From NCBI GenBank assembly GCA_026874595.1, contig CM049320.1:360001-424000 (forward strand): 64,000 bases of DNA. Reading direction: 5' to 3'. The notes below the pieces were generated by a model. The model worked only from the letters and a program-made list of their open reading frames with translations. It ran no database searches and had not been told where the DNA came from. A program made the translations under genes and the position numbers. Of this stretch, positions 33,462 to 45,012 are shown one piece after another. The stretch comes from Sipunculus nudus. Lineage: Eukaryota; Annelida; Sipuncula; Golfingiida; Sipunculidae. How positions within the stretch are numbered: the stretch's first letter is position 1; every line of letters begins with the position of its first letter.

Positions 33462-33828
33462 ATGAGTGCAGGCAAGAGGGGTCCAGTTGGACCATTAGTT
33501 AACACGAGTGATGAGGATTCAGACCCAGACAGCCCCCGTGGTCCACGACCTGAGGAACCATTAATGATTAAAATCCCGTCACCTGGACCGATATCACCAA
33601 CAGAGCATGACCACGATTATGACAATGTGAGCTCTCCCAGCAGCACAGCCAGTGGACCCACATACATCCGCCAGCCGGGATTTACCCATCACGCACACAA
33701 ATTCGTTGTGAAACCTAATAAAGTAAAAAAAAAAAAGTTGATACTTCCGGGGACTGTTAATTTAGATGACAGAAAACTCTTGGAAAAACCTGAACCTGTG
33801 CCGCCATCAAAACCAAAGCCAAGACGAG
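33462..33828 (+). CDS. First coding exon of an unidentified host gene (partial)
   Basis: The ATG at 33462 opens 122 codons and ends in phase 1 at GAG|GTAGGT (donor 33829), a strong splice donor. The peptide starts MSAGKRGPVGPLVNTSDEDS. It is rich in proline, serine and acid residues and has SPGPISP-type phosphorylation-like sites. A basic patch KPNKVKKKK (from an A-run of 12) is followed by LILPGTVNLDDRKLL and a PPSKPKPRR end. It has no signal peptide, membrane segment or known domain, so it looks like a disordered cytoplasmic N-terminus of a larger protein. I do not recognise the family. Composition and codons are unlike the surrounding repeats. No second coding exon was found downstream. 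Confidence 0.7.
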
Positions 33829-35203
33829 GTAGGTGGTCCTCTTACACACACATATATATCATCACTCTGTATCCTAATCCTGTAAGCAGCATGTTAAAGT
33901 CAGTCAAAGTTGTCATTCAAAGCCAGTAAATAACCAGGCAAGTCAATACCAGCCAATTAAATACTGGGTTAGGAAATACAAGACAAGAAAAACTTATTAG
34001 AAAATACAGGTTATGACATACCAGGCAAGAAAATACTACACATGTAAATACCAGGCCAGGAAATAAATGATAGGGACAACCAGGCCAGGAAATAAATGCC
34101 AGACTATGAAATATCAGACCAGAAAATACCATATAAGGGACTACCTGGCTAGGAAATACCAGGCTAGGAAATGGCATATTACAGCCTATCAGGCCAGGAA
34201 ATTCTAGGCTAGGAATTACCTGGCTGGTATACATGGGTGGTCGGTGCTATTTTTTTCCTGTGTGATCGCAAATCTTAATGGACTGTATTTTCTCAATTTA
34301 CTGGCATCAAACAACCACAAATGGTACATAAATTATAGTTCAGAAGAACAACAAAAGTCAGGGTTTTTTTTAAAGTCATGTTTGTTTTACCACCTGTTTC
34401 TATCAGGTTTATCCTTCTTTGGAATGCACATTTGTTTTACTTTCTGTTTCTGACAGGTTTATCCTTCTTCGGAATGTTACATTTGTATTACTTTCAGGGT
34501 ATAGATATTGGGGGGGGGGGGGGTTCTACAAATAACCCATTCTCATTATTTATAATGCATTCGGCCAAAAGCACAGTAAACCAGCAAAAAAGTGAACAGT
34601 TTAAAATAAATTGAATTTACGGTATCCTCATAATCCATACATAATTCTTTTCATTAGGTTGCTAGTTTGTTGATTTGAATAGGGAAAATAAATTAATAAG
34701 TCTATTTCAAGATTTTTAAATTTTATTGAAGGAAAATAATATCATCAAAATCATTCCAATATAATTGGTCATTGTAGACATAGTCTGTAAGTTGTGTATT
34801 GCTTATATAGGATACCAAAGAATTCTTAAAAACTAACAGGCATAGTTATATATTTTAGATAATATGTAAAAAGGGAAATAATAAGAAATTTCTAAAAAAA
34901 AAAAGGACAGATAAACCCAGAAAAATCCCTTGCATGAATAGTTAAAAATTCTTTTTCACATTTATAACTATATCTAATATAGAATCATCACAACAGAATC
35001 ATAGCATACAAGCATTCATGTCATAGAATTAAGTAGACAGGTTTAATGGTCTTCTTTAAGTATTTAATCAGTAAACATATAGAAAAGCTACTCAGACGTT
35101 TTCATAAGAAATGTAAGGAACCCCGAGAGGAAAAAAGATTGCAGATCTATCATGAATGTTCAGTTGAGAAAATTCAACTTTAAAATTTGAAATCTGGAAA
35201 GTT
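33829..35203 (+). other. Start of the presumed intron
   Basis: It contains the minisatellite at 33930-34225, a 50-bp direct duplication at 34381-34490 (GTTTATCCTTCTT at 34408 and 34458) and a G13 run near 34511. No exon is recognised. Confidence 0.5.
33930..34225. repeat. Degenerate ~15-bp minisatellite (CCAGGCCAGGAAATA)
   Basis: CAGGCCAGGAAATA and variants such as CAGGCTAGGAAATA recur irregularly about 15-20 times. The minus-strand open frame here (33917-34234) is a by-product. Confidence 0.7.
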
Positions 35204-35241
35204 TGTGTATATATATATATCTATATATATATATAAATATA

Positions 35242-35293
<52 letters not shown>
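35204..35293. repeat. (TA)n microsatellite
   Basis: Nearly pure TA repeat interrupted by a few other bases. It continues on the far side of the MITE at 36325-36370. Confidence 0.9.
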
Positions 35294-35296
<3 letters not shown>

Positions 35297-36321
35297 TGGA
35301 ACGCCTGTATTACCGTCACCATCCGGACTGGATGAAAGTGGCCTTAATACAGAAGTGGCCCTTATACAGGACTTGTCCAGGATTGGGAGGTGGGGGGGGG
35401 GGGTAAAATGTAACACGAAACCAAGTTCAAATCTTTATTACAATCAACGAAATAAATGTATATACAGAATATTAGTATGACTACTGTTATCAATTACAAA
35501 AAATAATATATTTACAATCACGTCAACCCTATTTATGACAGTTGCCAACAATATATACAAATACAGTTTTTGTTATTAAATTACAAACAGACAAATATAT
35601 ATCCATAATATTTGTACAAATGATGAGAAGCTCTTTGTATCCATCAAAGCATACTAATAGCACGGAAGTACCAGCAGAAATATGTGAACATTCACAGAAT
35701 ACACTCTTTACATCTGGTTAAAGAAAGCAGTTATGGAAGACTGTTTGTTACACACTTTCGAGTCCACAATTTCATCTTGATAGTTTGCCTAACGTTTTTT
35801 TTCTATGACAAAATTATCGGGACCAAGTGGTTGTCATTCGTTAATTAAATGACAAACACCCTGATTAAGATCCGGCTCGTACAACTGGTTCCCAAACATA
35901 CACTCAAGTGGGAACACATGCCCTGCTATTGTGCATACTAATGAGGCTGAGTGGGGTAGTACGACGCTGGCTATGTGTCAAACAACTCAGTCATTGTCGA
36001 GTGGTTACCTTTATCCAGGCACTCATTAACAGACAAGGAATATGTGAGAGCGGACACTTGTGTTATGATATTCAGTTTAGAAGTGGCCGCCCTTTTTTAT
36101 GGAGCCCATGTCATGGAGTCACTGCCCCTCAGCCTGACTGTAATTGAGGCGTTTCCCGGCCTGCGGAACCGAGAGACCTGGCCGTAATACGGAATAGAGG
36201 AGTGACCGTAATTGACAACAAAATGATTACGAAATATAACGGTCGAAAATTCGGGACCAGAAAATCTGACCGTTACAGACATATTACCATTATTGAGGGG
36301 TGGCCGTTAGCAGGCATTCTA

Positions 36322-36324
<3 letters not shown>
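35294..36324. mobile_element. 1.03-kb pogo/Tigger-like non-autonomous element inside (TA)n
   Basis: The left end is CAGTGGAACGCCTGTATTAC. The right end in reverse is CAGTAGAATGCCTGCTAACG. TA lies directly outside each end, the target expected of the Tc1/mariner superfamily. Inside, GTGGCC and CCGTAAT/ATTACGG motifs recur near both ends. Longest open frames are under 80 codons and none resembles a transposase. A G-run lies at about 35391-35402. Confidence 0.75.
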
Positions 36325-36372
<48 letters not shown>

Positions 36373-38782
36373 TTATATATATCTTAGTTGTAATGTCTTA
36401 TAAATAAAACAATTTGATTGCTTTCATATATTGCAAAGAAAACGCCTGAACATTAGTAACATGTATTTATTAATTTGAAATATCTATTTTGGGTCAGAAA
36501 CAGTGGGTCAGAGAAGCTGGAATTAAAATAATTTATTTTACATATTTTTTACCAGGGTATAACTTTGTCAATTTCATGTCTGTTTGAGATGTCAAAGACA
36601 ATGTCATAATAATGTAGAAAACCCCTCCAGGCTTCATGCATTTAGAATGAATAGTTAAAAAGAACAAAATTACGGAAACTTGTAACATTTTAGCAATATT
36701 TGGGGTTTTTTTTTGCAGAAAATAAGGGCCATTTCCATTTGTTAGGTTAAAGTCTACAAATTTACGAAACTTTTGCAGATACATGGCTTAAAATATTGCA
36801 CATTTGCTTTTGGGAAAATTGAAAGTATCAACATGAAGTATTAGGTAAATCAGAGATGGTCATTCAGGAGGTATTTGTTGATTTCACATGGAATGACAAA
36901 AAAATGAAAACCATTCCTACAAATTTGATACCATTTTTTTAAGAAGAAAAGTTGAGCACATTTGAATGAATGAAACTTGTTTTTATCAAATGTATGGCTT
37001 GGACTTCAGTTCTTAAATAGATCAGACATGATTTTTTTCATATACTGTGGCAGTAAAAGCCCATAAAGGGCAGACATTTATGGGATTTGCTGAGAAAATA
37101 TGTCCTGGCTTTAAACAAAATGGATGAAACTGCTGCATGTATATAGTCTTTTCCATATAAATGATGGCCATTGTGGCTAATGATGTGTTGTAAAGTAACT
37201 CCTGCAAGTTTCTACTTCTTTGAGGTCTATGAAAATTTCAGTGTGGCCAAACAAAAATTTAAAATTAATGAAAATAATGATTTCTGTTAATCCTGAAAAT
37301 TTCAGTTAAATATCTTAAAAAAGTTCTTGAGATACATCAGTTTATTAGAAAAGAAATAAAAATGGGAGAAAAAGCAGTTTGAAGTTGCAGTTTATATGAT
37401 ATTATAAAGCATTTAAATGTTTTTTATGCCATATTTGGATAATTAAGGGGTTTTTACCTTGGACATTACTTTTTTCAATAGATCTTAGGCAGAGGTTGAA
37501 CATACCAACTATTTCCAAAAATGGTTATTTTGACCCATGTCACACTTTTTGGACGACCTTGTGAAATGCGACCAGGCAAGCTTTGTCCCCCTGTAGTAAA
37601 CTACTGAATCTAAAGGCAGAGTATCAGCATAAGAAGTAAAGCATGCTGCTAAAAGTTTGCCTTTAACATGGAAATTTTAAACAATCTTGAAACTCCAGCC
37701 TCTTGTTATATATAAACTGTATCTCTGACTAACTGCATTTCGACTTTGAGAAAGAGGAGGTGCAAAACCTTCGGGCATTTCTTTGACTAGATGACAATAT
37801 ATTTCTGCTTCATCTAGCACTTATGGCGCGCGTATATACAACTGCTCCATTTAAGAAAATAAGAAGTTAACAAGTATGTTTCTCTCCTGCATTTTACCTG
37901 ATTCTGCCATATGATCATCATCACATTGCATAACAAGAAATGACTCAGATCATGATAAAAATACATCTATACAGTTTTCTTCCGGCAACCCATTGGGTTT
38001 TATTTCATTTTTTAACATGCTTGATAAAACCCTTTTAATCAAGCTTTTTATACAGAGTTTGCTTAGCATTTCATTTTTCACATATCTGCAGGTTGATAAG
38101 GAATATAATTTGGATAATTTTAATTTACCCCAATTAATCATTATGGTTCTTAAAATTATGATTTTTTTTTAGTGGTTTATCATTAATCTATTTATTGGTG
38201 TTTTCATATAGTTGTGGATTCATTTATTCATTAACAATATCACTTCTTCTAGACTTAAATACATAAAGGAATACATAATCCTAGTTCTAATCTTTATCAT
38301 ATGTAGCCATATATACTGTATGATCAAGATGATATCTAGATACCTGATCTTATGATCATCGATTCTCATAGTTAAAGTTTAAAAACAGAAACAAAATACA
38401 AAATATTACTGTCATGAAATAATGTGCAGGACAATTTGTTTTTTGCTGAAAGTAGAGCAATAGACTGAGAGTTATTAAAATGCACAAGGTAATCAACGAA
38501 GCATATTGTGTTATTTTGTTATTTTCTCTCATCCCCTTTGGCCTATGATTTTTCGTACTTTCAAGTTATCTCCTTGAAGTATTGATATCTCATTCATTCT
38601 TCAATGAACACTTTTGAATTTTTTATAACTATAAAATATACAATGAATTTTCCCGTGCACACAAACACCCACACACACACATATATATATATACATATAT
38701 ATATATATATTTATATACATACACACCTATGCATAATATATATATATATATATATTTATATATATTATCTGGTGTAAATCTG
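36325..38782. other. AT-rich intronic or intergenic DNA
   Basis: No gene seen. A (TA)n tract occurs at 36325-36370, and CA/TA simple repeats at 38655-38765. Short frames at 36533-36784 and 37950-38141 look incidental. Confidence 0.5.
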
Positions 38783-39664
38783 GTTTGAGTGTCTATGAGA
38801 GTAGGTTATTGTATCCTGGCCAAGGTGACATTGGTGACAGACCAGGGTTTGAGTGGCTATGAGAGTGGGTTATTGTAGCCTGTCCAAGGTGACACTGGTG
38901 ACAGACCAGCAGCAGGGTTTGAGTGGATATGAGAGTGGGTTATTGTATCCTGTCCAAGGTGACACTGGTAACATACCAGGGTTTGAGTGGCTATGAGAGT
39001 GGGTTATTGTATCCTGTCCAAGGTGACACTGGTGACAGACCAGGGTTTGAGTGGCTATGAGAGTGGGTTATTGTATCCTGGCCAAGGTGACATTGGTGAC
39101 AGACCAGGGTTTGAGTGGCTATGAGAGTGGGTTATTGTATCCTGGCCAAGGTGACATTGGTGACAGACCAGTGTTTGAGTGGCTATGAGAGTGGGTTATT
39201 GTATCCTGTCCAAGGTGACATTGGTGACAGACCATGGTTTGAGTGGCTATGAGAGTGGGTTATTGTATCCTGTGCAAGGTGACATTGGTGACAGACCAGG
39301 GTTTGAGTGGCTATGAGAGTGGGTTATTGTATCCTGTGCAAGGTGACATTGGTGACAGACCAGGGTTTGAGTGGCTATGAGAGTGGGTTATTGTATCCTG
39401 TCCAAGGTGACAATGGTGACAGACCAGGGTTTGAGTGGATATGAGAGTGGGTTATTGTATCCTGTGCAAGGTGACATTGGTGACAGACCAGGGTTTGAGT
39501 GGCTATGAGAGTGGGTTATTATATCCTGTCCAAGGTGACATTGGTGACAGACCAGGGTTTAAGTGGATATGAGAGTGGGTTATTGTATCCTGTCCAAGGT
39601 GACATTGGTGACAGACCAGGGTTTTAGTGGATATGAGAGTGGGTTATTGTATCCTGTCCAAGGT
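38783..39664. repeat. 64-bp minisatellite, about 14 copies, derived from a SINE
   Basis: The unit contains GTTTGAGTGGCTATGAGAGT, GGGTTATTGTATCC and CAAGGTGACATTGGTGACAG. Steps are 64 bp except one of 70 with a CAGCAG duplication near 38910. TGGCTATGAGAGTGGGTT is shared with the SINE at 43181-43430. Confidence 0.92.
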
Positions 39665-39790
39665 TTTTGGTTTTCTCAGAGGCAGCAGAGTGCTCTCCTC
39701 CACCCTCACTTCCTAATGAGCACCATCTCTGCCATATCATAACTATCTGTACAATCCATGTGATGTAAGTATAGTTTATATAAAATGAAA
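39665..39790 (+). mobile_element. 3' part of a SINE, following the 64-bp minisatellite
   Basis: GCTCTCCTCCACCCTC, GAGCACCATCTCTGCCATAT and ATAACTATCTGTACAATCC parallel the 3' half of the SINE at 43181-43430 in the same order. The minisatellite occupies the place of the SINE middle. Confidence 0.65.
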
Positions 39791-40278
39791 AAGTGAACAA
39801 CATTTCCTTTAATGTTATAATTACATGCAAGCTACCTGTCCTGGTCATGTTAAAGGAGTTTACTGTATGTGATGCCAACAGTGGAGCAACCTTTCCTTTA
39901 AAGGTCAGTTACAGGCCAGCTATCTATCTGAAAGCAGATCAACATTTTGTGAATTGTTATTTAAAGATTAGCTAACTTATCTTTTCATGTGAGGGGGATT
40001 TACTGCATGTGATACAACAGAACAAAATTTCCCTTGATAGTCATTCAGACCTGCTAACTTGTCATATTAGTGAGGTTTACTGCATGCAGTACAAACAACT
40101 GAACAAATTCTTTTAATGCTCAATAACAGACTGTGCACTTTTTCTTGTCTTATAAGTGATGTTTACTGTACATGATACAAACAACAGATCAACATTAACT
40201 TAAAGTTGAATAACGTTTCCTTTATTAGTTATTTACAGACCAGCTACCTGATTTTGTCATATTTGTTGGGGTTTCCTG
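39790..40278. repeat. Degenerate ~100-bp tandem repeat, left part
   Basis: GTTTACTGCATGTGATACAA, ACAACAGATCAACATT and TTACAGACCAGCTACCTG recur about every 90-110 bases. The array is split by the hAT-like element and resumes at 43061. Confidence 0.65.
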
Positions 40279-43060
40279 TAGGGCTGTATCAATATATCGA
40301 TACGAATCGATACACGACGTTGATACGATAACCAAAATGCGTTGCTAGCTGTATTGGTCGTATCGATTGCTTGCTAATGAATAGCATTCTAACTATAACT
40401 TTACATATAACCATGACGATATATAAATCTAAATGCACTGCAGCCTATATATTTGTTGCTTTGGCTTTTAAGACTTGTTAATAAATGTATATACGCATGC
40501 ACGTCAGTACTTCCATGACAAGCAGGCGCATGTGAGCGATAATAGGAGAATGATAATAACGTTTATCTTTATTAATGAAATCGATATTCACATCACATAT
40601 TGCTACTAGGAACAAGGTACATTCAAGTATATATCCTTTCTATATATATGTCATTTAATCTCTATATTTTTATTTACGCAGCCGGTCATAGGTTACTCAG
40701 AACTCTTGCGTTCGACATCAGATGTCAAACAAATGGTTAAATTCTGGGGACAAATCCTGTACAAACAGGAGAGTGACTAATGGGATTCATATTCACAGAA
40801 TTGTACAAAACTGTGTTATTACATGACATAAAACAAGTGGCCCATGGGCCATGACGCTCAGCTGAATCAAGGAATGTTGAACAATGAGCAAAATGACTGC
40901 CAGAGTGCAAACAAATCATGAATTTTGTGAAAAGTCCTTAGAAATGGGTTTCAGTGGGCTTTTGGACAGATGACAACTTCATTTGAAGGTCTTATAAATA
41001 GAAAAAAAATGCGTAAAAATTTGAAAAAAATACAGGGAGTGCCACCAGTCTGCAGGAACTGATGTAACACTCCATAATCAGTTTATATCCAAAGAATCAT
41101 GGCTATCAAGGCATTAGTTATTCAGATACTGGAGCTTTTGTTTGTATCAAATTTTTAATTATTCTTGGGGGTATTTATGAGCCCTATAGCTCGGAGAATA
41201 TGGGTAACAGAAACCTAATTTCAGGTTTCCAAGGAGATTTTTCATTAGTCTCCCTGGATGTCAAGTAAGAAGATTCTAGGTACAGCAGTTACAGTTTGTG
41301 GCATGTTAACAGACGACCACTTCATTTGAAGGTCTCATAAATAGAGAAAAAATGCCTAAAAAATTGAAAAAAATACAGGTGGCGCCACCAGTTTGCAGGA
41401 ACTGTTGGAACACTCCATGATCAATATGCCTGCAAAGAATTGTGGAGATCAATGCATTGGTTATTCAGATACTGGAGTTTTGTATCAAATTTTTAATTAT
41501 TCTGAGGGGTACTTACTATGAAGGATATGGGTAACAGAGACCTTATTTCAGGTTTTCAAGGAGATTTTTCATGGACCTCCCTGGATATTATGTTTGAAGA
41601 TTCCAGGTCCAGTGGTTACGATTTGTGCCTGTTAACAGATGACAGTTTCATTGAGGTCTGAAAAAAAGAGAAAAAAATTTGTAAAAATTCGAAAAAATAC
41701 AGGCGGCACCACCAGTCTGCAGGAAATGATGGAACATCCCATGATCAATATTCATGCAAAGAATCATGGTCATCAATGCAGTGGTTATTCAGATACTTGA
41801 GCTTTTGTATCAAATTTTGCATTATTCTGGGGGTAATTCGGAGCCCCATAGCTCCAAGGATATGGGTAACAGAGACCTAATTTCAGGTTTTCAAGGAGAT
41901 TTTTCATGGACCTCCCTGGATATTATGTTTGAAGATTCCAGGTCCAGTGGTTACGATTTGTGCCCTGTTAATAGATGACAGTTTCATTGAGGTCTGAAAA
42001 AAAGAGAAAAAAATTTGCCAAAATTTGAAAAAATACAGGTGGCACCACCAGTCTGCAGGAAATGATGGAACATCCCATGATCAATATTCATGAGAAGAAT
42101 CATGGTCATCAATGCAGTGGTTATTCAGATACTTTAGCTTTTGTATCAAATTTTGCATTATTCTGGGGGTAATTCGGAGCCCCATAGCTCCAAGGATATG
42201 GGTAACAGAGACCTAATTTCAGGTTTTCAAGGAGATTTTTATCATGGACCTCCCTGGATATTAAGTAAGAAGATTCCAGGTCCAGTGGTTACGATTTGTG
42301 CCCTGTTAACAGATTACAGTTTCATTGAGGTTTGGAAAAAAAAAGAGAGAAAAATTTGCCAAAATTTGAAAAAAATACAGGTGGCGCCACCAGTCTGCAG
42401 GAAGTGATGGAACATCCCATGATCAATATAGTCATGCAAAGAATCTTGGTGATCAATGCAGTGGTTATTCAGATACTTGAGCTTTTGTATCAAATTTTGC
42501 ATTATTCTTGGGGATACTTCAGAGCCCCATAGCTCTGAGGTTTTGGGTAACAGAGACCTAATTTTCAGTTTCCAAGAAGACTTTTCATTGGCCTCTCTGT
42601 ATTTCAAGAAAGAAGATTCTAGGTCCAGCCATTATGATTTGTGCCCTGTTAACAGATGACCGCATCTTTTAAGGTATCAAAAATAGAGAAAGAAAATTAT
42701 AAAATATAGAAAAGATACAGGTGGCGCCACCAGTCTGAAGAAACTGATGAAACACTCCATGATCAATATCCATGCAAAGAATCATGGTGATCAATGCATT
42801 AGTTGTTCAGATATTTAAGTTTTTGTATCAAATTTTCATTATTCTGGGGGGGTAATTCAGAGCCCCATAGCTTGAAGAATCTGGGTAACAGAGACCTAAT
42901 TCCTGGTTTCCAAGGAGACTTTTCATGGGCCTCCCCGCATGTTGAGATAGAAGATTCTAGGTCCAGTTGTTAAGATTTGTATCGTCAATATGTATCGTAT
43001 CGAATTAACTGTATTGCAAAACGTATTGTACCGGAAGAGGCGGACCGATACCCAGCCCTA
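40279..43060. mobile_element. hAT-like non-autonomous element with 8-bp target duplication
   Basis: The left end is TAGGGCTGTATCAATATATC and the right end is GATACCCAGCCCTA, inverted to each other. The perfect 8-bp duplication GTTTCCTG lies at 40271-40278 and 43061-43068. Eight-base duplications and a GGGCTG...-type end are typical of hAT elements. Near-terminal CGATACGA motifs recur in both orientations. There is no transposase. The middle (about 40835-42977) is a second repeat element. Confidence 0.92.
40835..42977. mobile_element. Nested copy of the ~340-bp-repeat TIR element
   Basis: It starts GTGGCCCATGGGCCATGACG and GCTCAGCTGA as at 10987. About six units of 323-340 bp follow, each with CAGGTGGCGCCACCAGTCTG or a variant (near 41032, 41376, 41699, 42037, 42377, 42717). 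The GACGGACGG tail and right TIR are absent; the match stops near GATTTGT at 42977, so the right end is truncated. No coding capacity. Confidence 0.8.
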
Positions 43061-43180
43061 GTTTCCTGCATATGAGAAAAACAACACAAAATTTCTTTTT
43101 AATGCTTTAATGCTTAATTACAGAATGTGTACTTTATCTTGTCATATTAGAGGGGTTTTCTTTACAATATACAAACAACA
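43061..43180. repeat. Degenerate ~100-bp tandem repeat, right part
   Basis: TTCCTGCATATGAGAAAAAC, TTAATTACAGAATGTG and ATATACAAACAACAG continue the repeat found at 39790-40278. Confidence 0.6.
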
Positions 43181-43430
43181 GGGGCCTGGACAGTTGACGG
43201 GTAAAAAACTTGGCTCTCTTCGCTGGCCACCTGGGTTTGATTCTCCGGGTTCGGCATGGCTATGAGAGTGGGTTGTAGTGGCCTATCCACACGGCCAGTA
43301 GTTTCCTCCAGGTCCTCTGGTTTCCAGCACCTCTAGACACTACCCAACAACACCACCTGAGCCATGGAGAGTGCCTAGATTAGTTATAATAACTATTTGT
43401 ATAATTCATGTAAAAAAAAATAAATATGAT
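43181..43430 (+). mobile_element. tRNA-derived SINE
   Basis: A tRNA-like head runs from GGGGCCTGG, with an A-box-like TGGACAGTTGACGGG (43188-43202) and a B-box-like GGTTTGATTCT (43234-43244) spaced as in a pol III promoter. The unrelated body continues to ATTCATGT and an A-rich tail (AAAAAAAAATAAAT). No target duplication was verified. Confidence 0.75.
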
Positions 43431-43994
43431 GACGATAACATTTACAATAACTGTCAACTATACATCAAGTTTCTGTTCTATAAAGTATAAACCGTGACCA
43501 TTCTTGTGACATGATGTGTTTCTAAAACTTTCTCCCCATAAACATTCTGAGAATTCTGTCATGAGCATGACCACTGAATAGTGTATGATCTTACGTAGAA
43601 TCACAACGGCTGTATAGCCATCCTGGTTTTGATACATTTTATATTGATGTGACAACCAACACACATACCAGCTTTGTTGTCCTTGAGAGGGTTCAACATG
43701 GAGAGCAAGGAAACCGTGACATGTACAACTCTTATTTATTTGTATTTTGGCCACCGGGCCTTTGTATAACAAAGCTCAAACAACATTTTTTGTCACTGTT
43801 TCTCAGAACATTGGCCATCAGCTGTCTTGTTAATTGGTGCATTGTGTCTCGGTAAAAACTAAGCAGACATGAACTTTGGCCCATTATATGTTAACTTATG
43901 TATCAGCCATGTATTAGTGATTTTATAAAAAATTGCTTGCCTTGATCAGTTTATTCTCAGAATTAAAGAACAGGCTGCAGCAGGTACATATAAA
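43431..43994. other. Non-coding spacer
   Basis: No exon or repeat recognised. Open frames at 43458-43772 (minus) and 43649-43855 (plus) overlap on opposite strands and match no family known to me. Confidence 0.45.
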
Positions 43995-44145
43995 TACAGT
44001 GATACCTGTGTTATAAGACCACCTAGATAAGACCCAAGAGTGGTCTTAGTTCACAGGTGTCATTATAAATAACCTTTGTGAATGTTTTGGTCCTCTCAGT
44101 GGTGGTCTTTATTTACAGATGGTCTTTTAGACAGGTTACACTATA
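43995..44145. mobile_element. ~150-bp MITE with Tc1/mariner-like ends
   Basis: The left end is CAGTGATACCTGTGTTATAA then GACCACC. The right end in reverse is TAGTGTAACCTGTCTAAAAG then ACCATC. The ends are inverted and TA-flanked. Short and non-coding. Confidence 0.65.
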
Positions 44146-44869
44146 ACTTTAAAAAAAAATATGTGGACAAATAATTACATATCTTATGGAAAGAAGTATA
44201 AGATCAAATTTTATGTAGTTATTTCAGCCAATCATTATATCATACAATCATTCTCATAAGCAGAAATTCTTTAAAAAAGTGATTAATAGATTACACTTGC
44301 TAATATTTATTGAAAGTTGTCAGTGGAAGGTAGCCGTACATTTATTATTCCCCCACCAGGAGGGTACATGCATGTGTTCATCTTCACTCGTGTATTTGTG
44401 TTTGTGTGTGTTTGTTCACAACATAATATGTACAATCATGAACGGAATCTCATGAGATTTTGAGGGAATTTTGTGAATAAACCAATGAAGAAACAAAATT
44501 TTATATTTTGGTGGGGATCTGGAATACACATAAAACACAAAAAATATGTGTTGTATTAATCTAAATTTTGATTAATTCAAAATATATTCTGTATATGCAT
44601 TAGAATAGATGTGCTGAAATAAACTGTTTGTTAAACATCAAAGTCTAAATTAAATTAGAACTATACTCTTGTAAATTCAAAAATCTTCCATAAAAAACAA
44701 AGTTTCTAGTTACCAAAAGGTAGGAAATCTTCTTAGCTTTTAGAAAATGTGCATTTCAAGTGGTCCAAAAGCTGCAGGATGTTCAGTGCTGATGAAAACC
44801 TGAAACAAAGTCAGGTCACACAGGGGGCCACTCCTGCTTCCTTGAGTCAGCAGCCAATAGATGATAGGG
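44146..44869. other. Spacer containing a dispersed repeat
   Basis: No gene seen. The segment 44337-44530 is shared in inverted orientation with 61420-61570. Confidence 0.5.
44337..44530 (+). repeat. Dispersed repeat, copy 1
   Basis: GTTTGTTCACAACATAA, CAATCATGAACGGAATCTCA and TGAGATTTTG are shared with the reverse strand of 61420-61570. The segment starts with CCCCCACCAGGAGGGTAC. Probably a family member of a dispersed element; its borders are unclear. Confidence 0.6.
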
Positions 44870-45012
44870 GTTGATGTCATTTAGTTTATTATTACCATGT
44901 ATTTATAAGGTTAAAGATAGGGTTACATCGACCAGAAAACGGTTGATGTCATTTAGTTTATTATCACCATGTATTTATAAGGTTAAAGATAGGGTTACAG
45001 TGACCTGAAAAT
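44870..45012. repeat. Two-copy ~71-bp tandem duplication
   Basis: GGTTGATGTCATTTAGTTTA through GATAGGGTTACA is repeated at 44870 and 44941 with few differences. Confidence 0.85.

Noticed and set aside
35187-35480. IYIYIY-rich open frames
   Set aside because: Translation of a (TA)n microsatellite.
35908-36187. Transposase gene in the pogo-like element
   Set aside because: Frames are short and show no DDE or DNA-binding motif.
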